A stretch of DNA of 64,000 nucleotides. Source: Eremophila alpestris peregrina (Eukaryota > Chordata > Aves > Passeriformes > Alaudidae). The stretch's first letter is position 1, and every line of letters begins with the position of its first letter. Under the pieces are notes generated by a model. That model made no database searches, was not told the origin of the DNA, and saw nothing but the letters and a program-made list of their open reading frames with translations. A program made the position numbers and the translations under genes. The DNA lies in the NCBI GenBank assembly GCA_009792885.1, contig WMCF01000011.1:18356126-18420125 (forward strand). The letters are read 5' to 3'. This document shows positions 1-11,990 of the stretch, in pieces.

Positions 1-2089
1 AGAACCACTGCAAACTTTGTATGGGGATTTGCAAGCCACAAGAATTTGATTGGTGTGATTTTTGTTATGTCACAGGGTGAAAAAGTAGGAGTTTTAGATT
101 TTGCTATATAGGTAAAATGGGGCCAAGATGGAAGCAGGTCAGTGCATTAAAAACACATTTTCCTGGTTCTTCTTCCCCATCATCTTTGCAAAAGGTAATG
201 GTTTTTTAGGATTGGGTGAAAGTGCAATTTCACTCTATGACCTGGGTTTTAGTTATTGGTGTTCAGAGAAAAATCTTGTTAACGTAGTTTAGATTATAAA
301 AGTCCAGATGTCGTTGTGGGAGGAGGAGATTCCGCTTTTCCAGCTGCCTGTGAACCTCATGCTGGACAGGGAGAACTTTTGTGATAAGATTTTAATAAAC
401 ATCTGCAGACCACAACCCAGACGTTCTCCAATTCCTTCTTCCAAGCACGGCTGGTGAGAAGAAAGACTTTTTACACTGCTGGGGTTAATCTCAGACCTGA
501 TAACCCCAATAGTGCTCCCTTTCTACTTTTGTGTACAGCTGTATATGAAATATATGTGTGAACCACAGCCCAACCCACAGGAGGAAAAGCATAAGGAATA
601 TGGCATAGGAAACCCTGCCCTAGACAAAAAAACCAACCAGAATTTCACTGCCTGTAACACTGGCTTCAGACTCCATTGTTCCCATTCAGTCATATACAAG
701 AGACGTGAGCATTTTAATGCAGCAAACAGAGACCAATACTGGCTGCTCACGTTGCAAGGGAAATATGCAGCCTCGATATTATTCCACCTGGATTTGGCAG
801 ACTGGAAAGTTTCCCTCCTTTTTTTAATCTGCCTTTGTTTTTTTCACTTCTGAATGTTTCTGAAAACATAATGCCAGTGACAGCAAGAAAGTCTTAATGT
901 CTTATAAAAGCCAGAATGATTGTGCTTGAAAAAATTTTCCTGTCCATGGGGAATTAGTTCAACTGACTGCAATGGAGAATTCTGGGCCCAGTCCTACCTT
1001 GCACCCAGCCCTCCCAATGTTTGCCAGACAGGTGAAACACTCCCACGGTTTGATCAGACAGCATTGGTCCAAAGGTCTTTTTCTTTGAGATTACATATGG
1101 TGACCTTAGCAAAATTTCCTTGGAAAATCCTGCTTGCTGTCTGCTTTTACTGTGAAGAGGGTCAGCACAAAGGGCAGAAATGACAGAGCCTTGTATTCAC
1201 CACAGAGCTACTGCAGACAAGTATGGGGATTGCTGGAATCAGCTGGGTAATGGCTTTTACTTAAACCATTCTCACCTTAAAAAGTTGACAAGGGCAAAAA
1301 CTGGAGGTAAGTTTGAATGACAAGCTGAAATGACCCAGGTAAGTCATTCCCAGGTAAGTGGAAGAGGTGACATTTTTTCTCTCTCCTTTTGAAATTCATA
1401 GGACTGACAGGCAATGAATGGAAGTGGGGTATTAAAAAAACCCCATGCTCTGTTCTATAAAATCCAAAACAATACAAAAGAGACAAATTTATTCCTTAGA
1501 TGACTTGAGGATTTCTCAATTGTAGCTGGCTCTTCTCAAAGGGAAAAGTTGGATGGTTTTAGTTGTTGGATTTTTTTCAAGTATTATTAATAAGCAACAG
1601 AAATTGACACATATGAGAGTAAATTAGATTGGAAAAGCTTCTCTGAGCATCTGTGGGGGTGGAGGCTCAGGATCTGTAGATTTCACAGCATGAGGTCTCC
1701 CTGTGCAGGCTCACACAGCCACATATCTGAGGTAATAAATAAAGACTTGCTGACTTTAGTACCCTTTGTTCATCTAAGAATCCATAAAGAATTTCTGGAG
1801 CAATATTTTAGCTCAGCATTCACCTCCGACTGGACTGTCTTGGTTTACTGCAGGAATACCTCTGTAGGCATTTTTCCTGTTGGACAGCATGTTGTCAGGT
1901 GAGGATCCTCTGAGGACAAACCTCAGTGCTCAAAGTTTCTGAGTAACAATTATATCAGAAATTATCTTCCCCTAAGTTTTTTGCTTCTTTTATAGACATT
2001 AATTAAACCAGGTCGTGTCAGCTTCCTTTGACTTAACAAGAAAGGAAAGAAAGCACAATATATAAGGAGTAATTTCAACAAAGGGCTAG
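1..2089. other. Non-coding, no feature recognised
   Basis: AT-rich sequence with only short open frames on both strands. None has a recognisable domain or flanking splice structure. Confidence 0.6.
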
Positions 2090-2335
2090 AAATATGAGGA
2101 AAGAACTGGAGCATCTCCCACATGAGAGGAAGTTGAGAGAGCTGAGAGTGGTCAGCCTGGAGAAAAGGGAAGCAGGCTCTTGTCAGTGGTGTTCAGGACA
2201 AGACAAAAGGGACACAAATTAAAAGACATGAAATTCCTAAAACAATGAATCAGCTTTTTACTGTGAGTGGTCAAGCAGTGGAGTAGGTTGCCTAGAGATG
2301 TGTATCTCCTTCCCCAGATACACTGAAGGCAAAAT
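2090..2335 (+). mobile_element. CR1 LINE internal/3' fragment
   Basis: Reads gaactggagcatctcccaca, gagagctgagagtgg, tcagcctggagaaaag, then gtggtgttcaggacaagac and gtggagtaggttgcctagag. These are the standard CR1 3'-region landmarks in order, in sense orientation. It has internal deletions and lacks the terminal octamer tail. Confidence 0.88.
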
Positions 2336-3350
2336 AAAAAGAAAATAATCTGTATGACAACATATAGTAACCCAACAAGATCAAACCCAATTTTAGCTGC
2401 CCATAATGAAAGAGTAATCACACTTGCAAGGAAGTGTGCAGGCAAGGACAAACAATCCTCACCTATCTGAAACTGTCCATCATAATTCATCCCCTTACTT
2501 TAGTTGTATGTTTTACCTCTCCTCCTGTGGGATCCATTCAAGGATGAGGCAACTTGACAGAGCTATAACAGTGATTTCACTGTCTGCATCAATGTGTTGT
2601 CTGGAGAAGGCTGAGCTAAATGTCTGCAAATTAGATTGAGTGGGACAGGAGAAGCAATGCAGCATTTTATAGCCTGTAATTAATGAGTCACTCAGCTTAT
2701 AGACAAACATTTTGAATACTGATTGCAGCAGCCATCATTCCTCCACCCATCATTTACACCAGCAACAGTGTGTAAACAGCAGCAAGAGCTCTGCAATCCC
2801 CCAAAGCATGAACTCACAACCTTGCTGAGTCAACTTACAGCTGCTGGAGGGAGAAAAAGAGTTAAAAGAACTCAGCAGGAAGGGATAGTGATGGCTCATC
2901 TTAGGCATATTAATTATTTAAATAGGACACCAAGATTATTCCAAATGATTACAGTGACTCACATTAGAGCTGCTCTTTTGTCCTTCATTGCCAGGCCAGA
3001 TCTGAGGGGCCTGATTCAACATGAAACCAATATTTTGTCTGCTGGCAAACAGTGCTCAGATCCATACAGAGTAATTTTCAGCTTTATCTTTTTCCCTATA
3101 ATCAATGCTACCTCTGTTCTTAATTTACATGCAGAACCTGACACAAGAAGGGAGTCTGATGTGGCTCAGAAGCAGCCTTGGTCTGAAGCAGGAGACAGGC
3201 ACTTGTTTATAAAAGTTTTAATACCACGGAGCTGTTTTCCTCCAGGGTAACATTTCGCTGCTTGCCCTCCTTCCTCCCCTCCACCTTTCCAGAAATCTCT
3301 GCTTGTAGTAATGTGACAAACATTTGGTTGGCACCACGGGGGTGTGCTGC

Positions 3351-3396
3351 ACTAATCACCTAATGACAAATTATACCATTAATAAGTAATGGTTAG
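3351..3396 (+). promoter_or_regulatory. Cluster of homeodomain-type TAAT/ATTA motifs
   Basis: Five TAAT/ATTA cores occur in 46 bp (ctaatc, ctaatga, aattat, cattaat, gtaatgg). They include a short inverted repeat ccatta-ataag-taatgg. Such clusters are frequent in developmental enhancers, but the AT-rich background makes chance likely. Confidence 0.25.
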
Positions 3397-6009
3397 CACT
3401 CCCGTACAGAAGCTCCATCATCTCCACAAAGCTCTCCAGGGCCATTTCCCTGCAAGGTGAGAAATCTCATGTGCTCTACAGGAAGCTCAGCACAAATGTT
3501 CTTTAGCACCTGCTTGAAAGACATCTTATTTGACTGGTTTTTTTTAAAAAATGCCAGGTGCTGTGAGAAAGCCATAGGCTTGTTTTACAAAACACACTTT
3601 TCCAAAACCTCTTATTGTATCACAGCCCCCTGATGTACACAAGGGTGTAAACATTTCTCATGGCAATTAAAAACGATGTCTTACTCATCTGGTTGACCAC
3701 TTAGCTCTTACCTGAATTACCCACTTCATTAGGTGGAATTACTGCTGAACTGCTCAGGCATGACACCCACTGAGGGCTCGGCACAAAGTGCTGATGTCTG
3801 GGTGAAGTGTGACCTAAACTTATTGCATCTTAAGGTGTAGCTGTCCTGTTGTTTCTCCACTCTTAATTAAAAATTGACTTTTCCAGTGATTTTACATTAG
3901 TAACAGATGAGGATGAAATTACTTCTGGTACCTAGAAGACCTAACACAGCAGCAGGATAAAGAAATGGGCTTGCATTAATCCTGTGCATGTGCCTCCATG
4001 TCATGATAGCGAACAAGGTGACAGCATCAGCCATGGGGAAGCAAGAGGTGAGGGTTAAATTAAATGGACAAAGGCCCAAGCAATTAGATTTCTAGACAGG
4101 TGCTGGTATATTGAAACCCGAAGGAATCACACATGCAAAACTAACAATAGCATGCTACCCCACTTTTAATCACAAGACTCATGACACTTTGTGCCTTTTA
4201 GGTCTATTATCAGCAAATCTCACTTCTTTTTTTTTTTTTTAAATTAGGTTTTTTAACCTCATTATGGAGTAAAGAGTAAGAATTCAAATTAACCACTTGT
4301 TATGAGATAGCTTTTGGAGGAAAAGCAAAAAAGCCACAGCATATGTATTGATTTTTAAGCTAGTCCTGCAATTTGGGAACTGCCTGAGGTTGGCAGTACC
4401 ATACTGATATTGAGGCAATCTGTTTGGTTTCCTGTATTACTCTTTTGGGAGAGGCAGGCAGACCAAGTTTATATCTTGCATTGACCTACTGAATAAACAT
4501 TCTCACACTTTGTGCCCAGAAGCAACACTCCTCTTGGACAGGAAGAATTTTTGGAAGCCCAAAATTCCTCCTACACTGGGAAAAATAGTACTGCTTCCCT
4601 CATCTGCCTTTAGTGGAACAAACATGATTGCACACATTTATTGCAGGAATATCACACCCCACATGCACATTACCTACATTGCACAACGTGGCTATGAAAA
4701 CCTCATGCTAACACATTATCAGCTCTTTCAAAGGATTATGCAGCAGGGGGAATAAAGAAAGGAAGGGTCCAACACCCAAGTTTCCAAAGGATCAGCTCTC
4801 TCTACCCTACTAGAAATAGGCCAAATACCATATATATATTTCTATTTTATATTAATAAAACTGGCAGGTGAGACATCATTGCTCTGAGTGGGCAGCTTGT
4901 TTGGATATGCTCTTTACAACCATCCAGCAACAGTAAAAAAGAATATACCGAAATAAATCTATCCATGGTGTTATGGGCACCAAATAAGCAAAGAATCTTT
5001 GTTCAAAAATCCATGAGATCAGTTTTAAATAATTGTGGGGAGTTATCTCAGTTATCTCTCCTGTGCTGCACATACGCATGTTTTACATTTTTGTCTGTGT
5101 TGATAAGCACTAGAAAATTATCATTTTAAAAATGCCTAGAAGATTTTGCAGGGTTGTTTTTTCTTTAATTTTTATTTCAGCTTTAAGAAAGGATAAGAGT
5201 CACAACTGCTATGACACATGGTATAATTACACTATAGATAAGAGGAGTCAGATTTGCTTGGCTATCTGTGCATGTGCCACATTATCTCCTTAATCAAACA
5301 GATCAGAATTCCAAGAGGCCTGTATTTCTGGAGTCCAGCCCCCGGCAGCTCTGGCTAACACCAGACACTGCTTTGCTCCAGCTGTGCCTGCTGAGTGCTA
5401 ACATCACTCACAGAAGCCCCAGCGTGAGAGCCCTGCAGAGAGGCAGCAGTGGCAGTGTCACCTCAGGCAGCAGTGTCACACAAATGGGAGCCCTTCTGGG
5501 AGCTTTAATAACGCCAGAGAGGCAGAGCACAAGCCTTGGCAGAGCCCCGTGTGTGCATTAGCTGAGGCACCCAGCACAAACAACTTAAACACGACTGCAG
5601 GAGCCGACAGCCTGCGCGGATTCCCGGTACCCTTTCCCGTCACCCTCAAGGGCTTCATGAATAAAGATCAGCTCCACAAACACTCTCCATCCGTTTTTTT
5701 TCCCTCCAATATCATCGTACATGCACTCTTAATAAACTTCCTTATCTGTAGCAGTGACCTGAAAGATTAAACAAGCCGAAGTCTGAATAATTTAATCATA
5801 TCCAAACAAATACCTTAGAAGGATGATAAGGGAATGCTTAGCTGACAGTAGTGGATGAAATAAAACTTATCTTTAGTAGACAATGTGGTCAGTGTGTGAT
5901 GTCAGCACCACTGAAATTGCATCAGGTAAACAACAAACAAGTCACCTCGACATTTCTCACTGCCATTTGTTGATTTCAAGTTAAATGTCTGCAGCAATGA
6001 GAGACAACC

Positions 6010-6036
6010 AAAAAAAAAAAAAAAAAGAAAAAAAAA
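6010..6036 (+). repeat. Poly(A) run
   Basis: A17, one G, then A9. Confidence 0.95.
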
Positions 6037-6839
6037 CATTCAAACATATTATGGTTTTGTACTATGAGGTTCAGGTTTTGAAAAACAAACAGATTTTGGT
6101 ATTGCATTAAACGTAAAGTCCTAAGCTTTTTCCATTTTGGTTTTAGGGCCTGTGAATAATTCCTATTTGACCCTCGTGCTACAGCAAGAGAATATCCCAT
6201 TGTACTTCAGAAAAGGAAATTAGGAGATGTTATGCTTTTCTACAGAGTTACCATCGTGCAGCGTATCTCTTTGATAGTCTTATTTACTTAGCTGCTCAGA
6301 TTTCACAAATCCTGCTAAAATTAATGTAGCCTAGAAGTGTTTGGTGTCACTGAGCACTAATCACTGAGCAGCTGAGGCTCATTCTGCAGAGTCCTGCCTC
6401 TGTGCCAAAACCAAGCTGTCACCTTGATTGGCATTGTTGTGCCAGCAAAGCCTTCTTAATGTGTAAAGCAGCTACATGAAGAAAAAGAGATCTACTTTTT
6501 GTTTAAAAATGCTGCATTCTTAACTCTACCATCTGACATGTCCTGGCTAAGGTTCAAGTTAAATCGGAGGTAGAGGTACTTACAAAACCGACATGGCATG
6601 CACACCTTTATTGGCACGGAGAAATTCCAGTTCAAATCATGGAGCATCTGTCCATAAAGGATTTTTGAGACTTGCTTTTTTAGTGACTCAGGATATATTG
6701 ATCTTTACTTGTTCTCTGAGCCACCTTCTATTAAAAACACCAATGACTTTTAACTCTCTGAAAGCCAAAGGAGGGTTTTAAAAACAGGTCAATTACTTAG
6801 AAATGTCACTTTGGCAGCTTTGAAAAAAAATGTGTCCTA

Positions 6840-7835
6840 AAAAGTAAGGAGGGAATTATTAGAAAATAGATGGGGACTTCTAAGAAATGCAAGCAATAAA
6901 TTCTCAACAGCAGCAGAGAATTCAAAGCAAGTAGAAGAGCAAAATAAACCCTCTAGGAAAAGAAATGTGGTTTATAAACTCTAGAAAGATCACTGTACTT
7001 TCCAGGTAGCACTGGGGAACTGCTGGAATTAAAAGAGAAAATTCCTTGAATTTCCAGTAGGTAAAGCAGAGAGAAATTCAGTCTCATACCTGGGAATTTA
7101 TCAAAAAGAGGAGACTTCCTAGAAGGCAAGGGTGAGTGATTAACAAAGCAGAAAGCAACTGGGGGATTTCCTGCAAAGATATGGAAGGGATCTGGAAAGC
7201 CAAACAGGGAATTGCCAGAAAGAAAATCAACATTTCCTCGAAAGGGACCATCAGACAAACCACTAGAAAGCAAATAAGGCATTTCTACAAAGAAAAATAG
7301 GAACTCCTCTTAGGAAGTTCAGAGGACTTCCTTATATGTAGGCTGGTCTAGAAAGCAATGAAGAACTGCTGGAAATCAGAGAAGAAATTCACAGGCAGAA
7401 GGTTGGGAACATTTCTAGGAAATGGATAGGGAAAGAAGATATGGGGGTTTCCCAGAGACATGGGGGGAGGCATAAACAATCTGGAAAGTTCCTGGAGTGG
7501 AATGTCTTAGAGATTAAACTGGTGTGATCTTAGAAAATGTGGACAATTACTACAGATGCATCCCAGGAATTCCAGACAAGGTAAAATATTCCCAGAAAGC
7601 ATCAAGGAGCGGTGCTAAAAAGCAGAATTTCTAGAAAGCAAAATGAATGGGTTCCTACAAATTGTGGAAAATTCCGAGAAATCAAAAAGCAGGGGGAAAA
7701 GCCTAGAAAACAAAATAGATGGAGTCTAATAGAAAGCATTAAAGCGTGAGCTCTGAAAACCCCCATAAGGGGGTTCATAGAAAGCAAGTAGGTGAGAATT
7801 CGTAAAATGAAGAAGGTTGTGGTCCTAAAAAGATC
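6840..7835 (+). repeat. Decayed minisatellite, units of about 30-40 bp with a ctagaaagcaaa core
   Basis: Roughly 1 kb in which a core like ctagaaagcaaaatagg recurs: near 6983, 7120, 7191, 7212, 7262, 7349, 7371, 7417, 7479, 7591, 7631, 7674, 7702, 7731 and 7778. It is usually preceded by an aattt/attcc segment. Spacing varies from about 25 to 85 bp, mostly 30-45. Copies are heavily diverged. It has a strong purine bias on the plus strand. Weakly periodic minus-strand open frames here are a by-product of the repeat. Confidence 0.75.
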
Positions 7836-10072
7836 AAAGTAAGGGAAAGCTACCTGTTGTGCATTATGAAAGGAAACACTAGAAGAAAGCACTATGAGGA
7901 AACCATCCTTGATTTTGAAGAAGCAGCAACATTCCAGACTCAAGACAGGACTTTTTCCACACTATATGTGCCTCTCAGCAACAAGCATGCAACAGAGGCA
8001 CTTCTGAAGAAAGCATTTCAAAAAAAGAATCAACAGACAAAAGTCCTCAGCTAAACCCTTAAATCTTTGAACTGTAAAAATCACTGAGCCTTGGAGAAGT
8101 CAAGAGTTGGACAGAAAGTTCAGCACTTGAATCCAGCTCTAAAGATAAAAAAGTAGTAAAACATAGCAGACTTTGAGAAGTTCACGACAAGACATTTTAC
8201 CTGCACCAACAACCTCCTCTCAAACAATTGTGTGGGCTTCTCTCCAGGCAATGGCGGTACATGAGTAAACTCCAAGGAAATTGAAAAAGAAGAGACTTTT
8301 ATAGGAAAGTCAGAATTTATACACAGAGGGTTACCATGTTATCTTACAAGACTTATCTGTGTGTCTGTAGGGGATTACTCAGCAGCCCTCTGTGTTAACA
8401 TGTGGGGTAATTTCTTCATAGAGCCTTATTCCTGTATTAATCTGTATATTTTATGTAAACTACTACTTCAAGCTGCAACAGAGAAAAGCAGCTACTGCCA
8501 CTTTTATCTCTAAATGGAGAACAGATAAGAGAAAAATATATGGTTCCTCACTGTCTGGGGGAAAGTCATTAATCAGGTTTTGGGTTCCCTGAGCCAAAAG
8601 TTCAACCTTTGCTGGAAATGTGGCAATTTCTGTAACTGCCAAAGCACCACAAGGCTTTGGTGGGGTCTAGTAGGCTGATCCAGCCCCCTCCCCCCACGCA
8701 CAGCAATTACGGATTTGCCACAGATCTTCCAGGAGAGGAGGATTAAGTGCCTATTTTCTGTTTCGTTACCTGCCTTTGCTTCTATTTACATAGTGGCTGG
8801 CTTGTTTCCAAAGGAAATAACCTCTTGTGAACCAGGATTTGACTCTCCCATCTTCCCCCTCCTGCATTTCTCTTTTATTTCAGGAATTACTGGATTGCTT
8901 TATATTCGAGAGAGACTCCATATAAATGCCATATATTTATTCATCACCATATCCTATCAATGTTTCAGACATGGTGACAGACTGACAAGGCAAAACCACA
9001 CAATTTTGAGCCCACCTGAATGCTCCTGCCTCAGGTGGCACATAGGGAATGGATCACAGCCATTCCATCCATCATAGCAAGAGAACATCAGCCGTGGAAA
9101 CCTCCAAAATTGCCTCATTTTCATTCCCATATTAGGTGTGAAGCACTGGAAAGCAAAATGGCTTGCAAGCAAGGCAAATAGATGGGGTATCACAGCACAG
9201 CATCTTTTTAGCCCCAGCAGTTTGAGAAATGCAGGTAGCATATCCTAAAGTGAGGCTGGTGCCCATGAATGTGAAATAACTGAGGCTACCTCAAGCAGAA
9301 CAGGAATCCCAAACAAGCTGCATTCAGTACTGAGTGAGGAGAGAATGCTGCTCTCCAGAATTCTGGTCAGCATTTTTAAAACAGCATTGGCTGCAAACAG
9401 GTAACTGGGCAGTTGTACCCTTCACAGCACCAAACCTCTAAATTCCCAAATAGAAATGAAAATGGAAAGCTATGCTGTACCTCATGCTAAGCACAAGTAG
9501 GCAAAAAGTGGATTTGTCTCCTTTGGCCACACTGGCCATTAAGGTTGGTCTTGAGCACCTGCCCCCAGTCCTGCCATCCCTCATCCCTGGTTACAGCTCA
9601 GTAAGTGATGTTATCTCATCCAAATTCCCCTTTGCGTAGGCAAGCTGGCAGTGTGCAGAGAGCCCACTCCCTGCCAGAATTACCCTGCCTGGGGGCTTCT
9701 TTATCCAGGAACATCCCTGGACCCATCCCCTGCAGTCCCTTTCATCCTCACCCTGCTGGAGGGCTAGGGATCTGAAATAAAGCTGCTGTTAAAATAATCC
9801 CAGAGGCAGTGAAGAGGGAAGAGGGTCCTTGCTGGGCTACCCTCCTACAATAACATTTCCAAGGGATAAGAACACAGCACCCACATAATCCCAATCTCAT
9901 GTAAAACTGTCAGAATACATACAGTCCCAAGGCACACAAGGACCAGCCCAACCCTAACTGAAAGGATGCACAGGAATTCATACAAATGACATGAGATTCT
10001 TCCTTCAATTCCTATTTCAAACTCCAGCTGGGTTCCTATTCCAACTCACATCATCTGTTTCTGCTTCCATCT
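7836..10072. other. Non-coding interval
   Basis: Degenerate continuation of the array for perhaps 100-200 bp, then unique sequence with short open frames only. Nothing recognised. Confidence 0.6.
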
Positions 10073-10606
10073 TGTTGCAGCACACCTCTCATTAGGGGTA
10101 GAAATGAGCCAAGACACAGACTCTTATTTAACAACATGAAAAGGGTCCCAGTTTATTCTTCTTTACAGCTCAGTTATCTTGACTCCAACTATTCACTGAC
10201 TCTGACTGCAGCAAGCTCCTACCCTAGGGTCCAACTGCAGATTCTGACTGCTGGTTATTTCCTGCTGGAATATGACTTCAAGTCTTTCCTTGCTGCCTCT
10301 GACTGCAGGCTTTTACCCAGCTCAACTGTGACTGCAGGCTCCCATCAGACCCAAACTGACCTCACAGCAGATCTTTTACAGCAGCAATTCTCTTCCTCGT
10401 TTCATTCTTCTTTGTGCTTCTCTGGATCATTCCTTCCTCCTCAAGGGCCTCCTTCAGTATCTCCTTCTTCAAAGTCCTTCCTCTGGCCACACAACCCACC
10501 CCTTTAGGGGTCATTAAGGGCCAGGCAGTTCCTCTCCTTAGGTAATTAGTACAGCTGTGACTTACCAGGGGCGAGGTTACCTGTAATCCTCTCTTCTACA
10601 CCTACA
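10073..10606 (-). mobile_element. Solo endogenous-retrovirus LTR (ERVK-like)
   Basis: The 534-bp element begins TGTAGG and ends CAACA on the minus strand (TG...CA). It is flanked by ccatct (10067-10072) and ccatcc (10607-10612), a 6-bp target duplication with one mismatch. A minus-strand AATAAA lies at 10157-10152, about 80 bp before the 3' end, which fits an R-U5 layout. Inside are degenerate repeats of a tctgactgcaggct-like motif. No gag, pol or env sequence adjoins it, so it reads as a solo LTR left by recombination. The 6-bp duplication suggests the alpha/beta-retrovirus-related ERVK class; family assignment is inferred. Confidence 0.7.
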
Positions 10607-10612
10607 CCATCC

Positions 10613-11011
10613 CCCCTCTGTATCTTGAAAACACATTCTAGAGGTTTAATTCAGATATAACACAATAAACATTTGTCCAGAAACAACTATGCAGAAACAG
10701 AGAACCAAGCTCCACTTTCAGGCATTAAGACACTTATAAAGGCTAGTGGAAAACCTGCTTTTTTGACTGAAATAATAGTTAATCAAAAGACAGAATTGCA
10801 AGGTTTAGTATTTTTGAGGGGTTTTTAATTGGGATTTGGGATGTTTGTTGGGGTTTCATTGTTGCTCCTGCTGCTACTTCTGGTAAATTCCCTCTGTTGC
10901 TGCTTTCCCCTGAGACAACTCAAATGCCATGAGATAAAGGCTTCTAATTAAAATGCAGCCAAACACCTACATCTAGAAGTTGTATTGACTTCTGTATTCA
11001 CCATCTGCAAA
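10613..11011. other. Non-coding interval
   Basis: Unique AT-rich sequence between the solo LTR and a CR1 3' end. No gene seen. Confidence 0.6.
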
Positions 11012-11080
11012 AATCACAGAATGGGCTGGGCTGGGAGGGACTCTAAAGCTCATCCAGTTCCAACCCCCTCACCATGGATG
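11012..11080 (-). mobile_element. CR1 LINE 3'-end fragment
   Basis: The plus strand reads aatcacagaatgggctgggc, then gggagggactctaaagctca and ccagttccaacccc. This is the reverse complement of the CR1 3' end, so the element points to the minus strand. It is diverged and short. Confidence 0.8.
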
Positions 11081-11911
11081 AACAAGTCACTGCACTTCCA
11101 AGTAAATGTTCAAATTGTGATGGTTCATCAGTTTCCTGTCAGGGGGTACTTGGCAGGGATTTGGGTGAGGTGGTCAGGGCTGCATCTCAACAGGTCCTTT
11201 ATCAGACTGGGAACTGCAGCTCCTGCCTTGTCATAGCCAGGAGTGTCAAATCCCACAACCACCCCCAGATCTCTACCACAGCACCTACTTGGGAAGAGAC
11301 CTGTTGTCAGCACTGATGAGGCAGAGAAGATACTCACCATTTAATTAAATTTGCACACACTGAGTAAAAAAGTCACATTACTCACTTTGAAGGAGAAGAG
11401 ACTCACTTGCCTGCTCTCCTTATGAGCCAGCTTGATTAATCACTTAAGGGTCTGCCTTACACCTCCACTACTTTTTCCCATTTTTCACCCCTCATGTCTC
11501 TCCTAGAACTTCCAGGCAAATGTGCCCCATTAGGAGCAACCAGTGCTTAGGGAACCTCCTGACAGGATGGGTCAGCACCTTCTGGGGAGTTGTCCAAGAC
11601 CTGCTGCAGGGTAGCTCTGTAGGAGGAAAGTGATATTTAGCACAGCCTCTCCAGACCTATTCCATACCATGCTCATGCAGGCTTCAAGCTCAGCAGAACA
11701 GGCTTGTTCAAGACACAGAACTACCTAAACTCCTGTCTGGTGTGGGTCACACAGATATCAACTAAATACCCTTTTTTATTTCATCCCTAAAATATCTTCT
11801 TTGTTTTGTTGTCTTTTTTTTTTTTTTTGCACTCTTACGTAGCCATTATAAATAATCAGAGAAAAATGTCAGTAATTTCCAACAAGTGTTTGACTCACTT
11901 AAGCTAATGAC
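11081..11911. other. Non-coding interval
   Basis: Unique sequence between two CR1 3' ends, with a T run at about 11813-11829. Overlapping short open frames at 11128-11340 on both strands are unconvincing. Confidence 0.6.
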
Positions 11912-11990
11912 AGTTCCATGGGCTTGTTGGAACTAGATGATCTTCCAAGGTCCCCTTCCAATCCAAACCATTCTATGTTTCTATGAATAC
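11912..11990 (+). mobile_element. CR1 LINE 3'-end fragment
   Basis: Contains ggaactagatgatcttccaa, then a cttccaatccaaacc stretch and the tail ccattctatgtttctatga, in sense orientation. Only the terminal part is kept. Confidence 0.87.

Larger units (their letters stand above)
2336..6839. other. Non-coding interval
   Basis: No gene supported. Contains a 175-codon open frame (2723-3250) without recognisable homology, a cluster of TAAT-type motifs (3351-3396), a T run near 4228-4241 and a poly(A) run at 6010. Confidence 0.6.

Noticed and set aside
2723..3250. 175-codon plus-strand open frame
   Set aside because: No recognisable domain, no splice or promoter context, and composition like the surrounding non-coding DNA.
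6840..7835. CRISPR-like repeat array
   Set aside because: Repeats are highly diverged with irregular spacing, in vertebrate DNA. A decayed minisatellite explains it.
7602..7943. Minus-strand open frame with repeating Phe/Leu-rich peptides
   Set aside because: The periodicity comes from the decayed DNA tandem array, not from a protein gene.
10136..10507. 123-codon open frame
   Set aside because: It lies inside the solo LTR on the opposite strand and results from its internal repeats.
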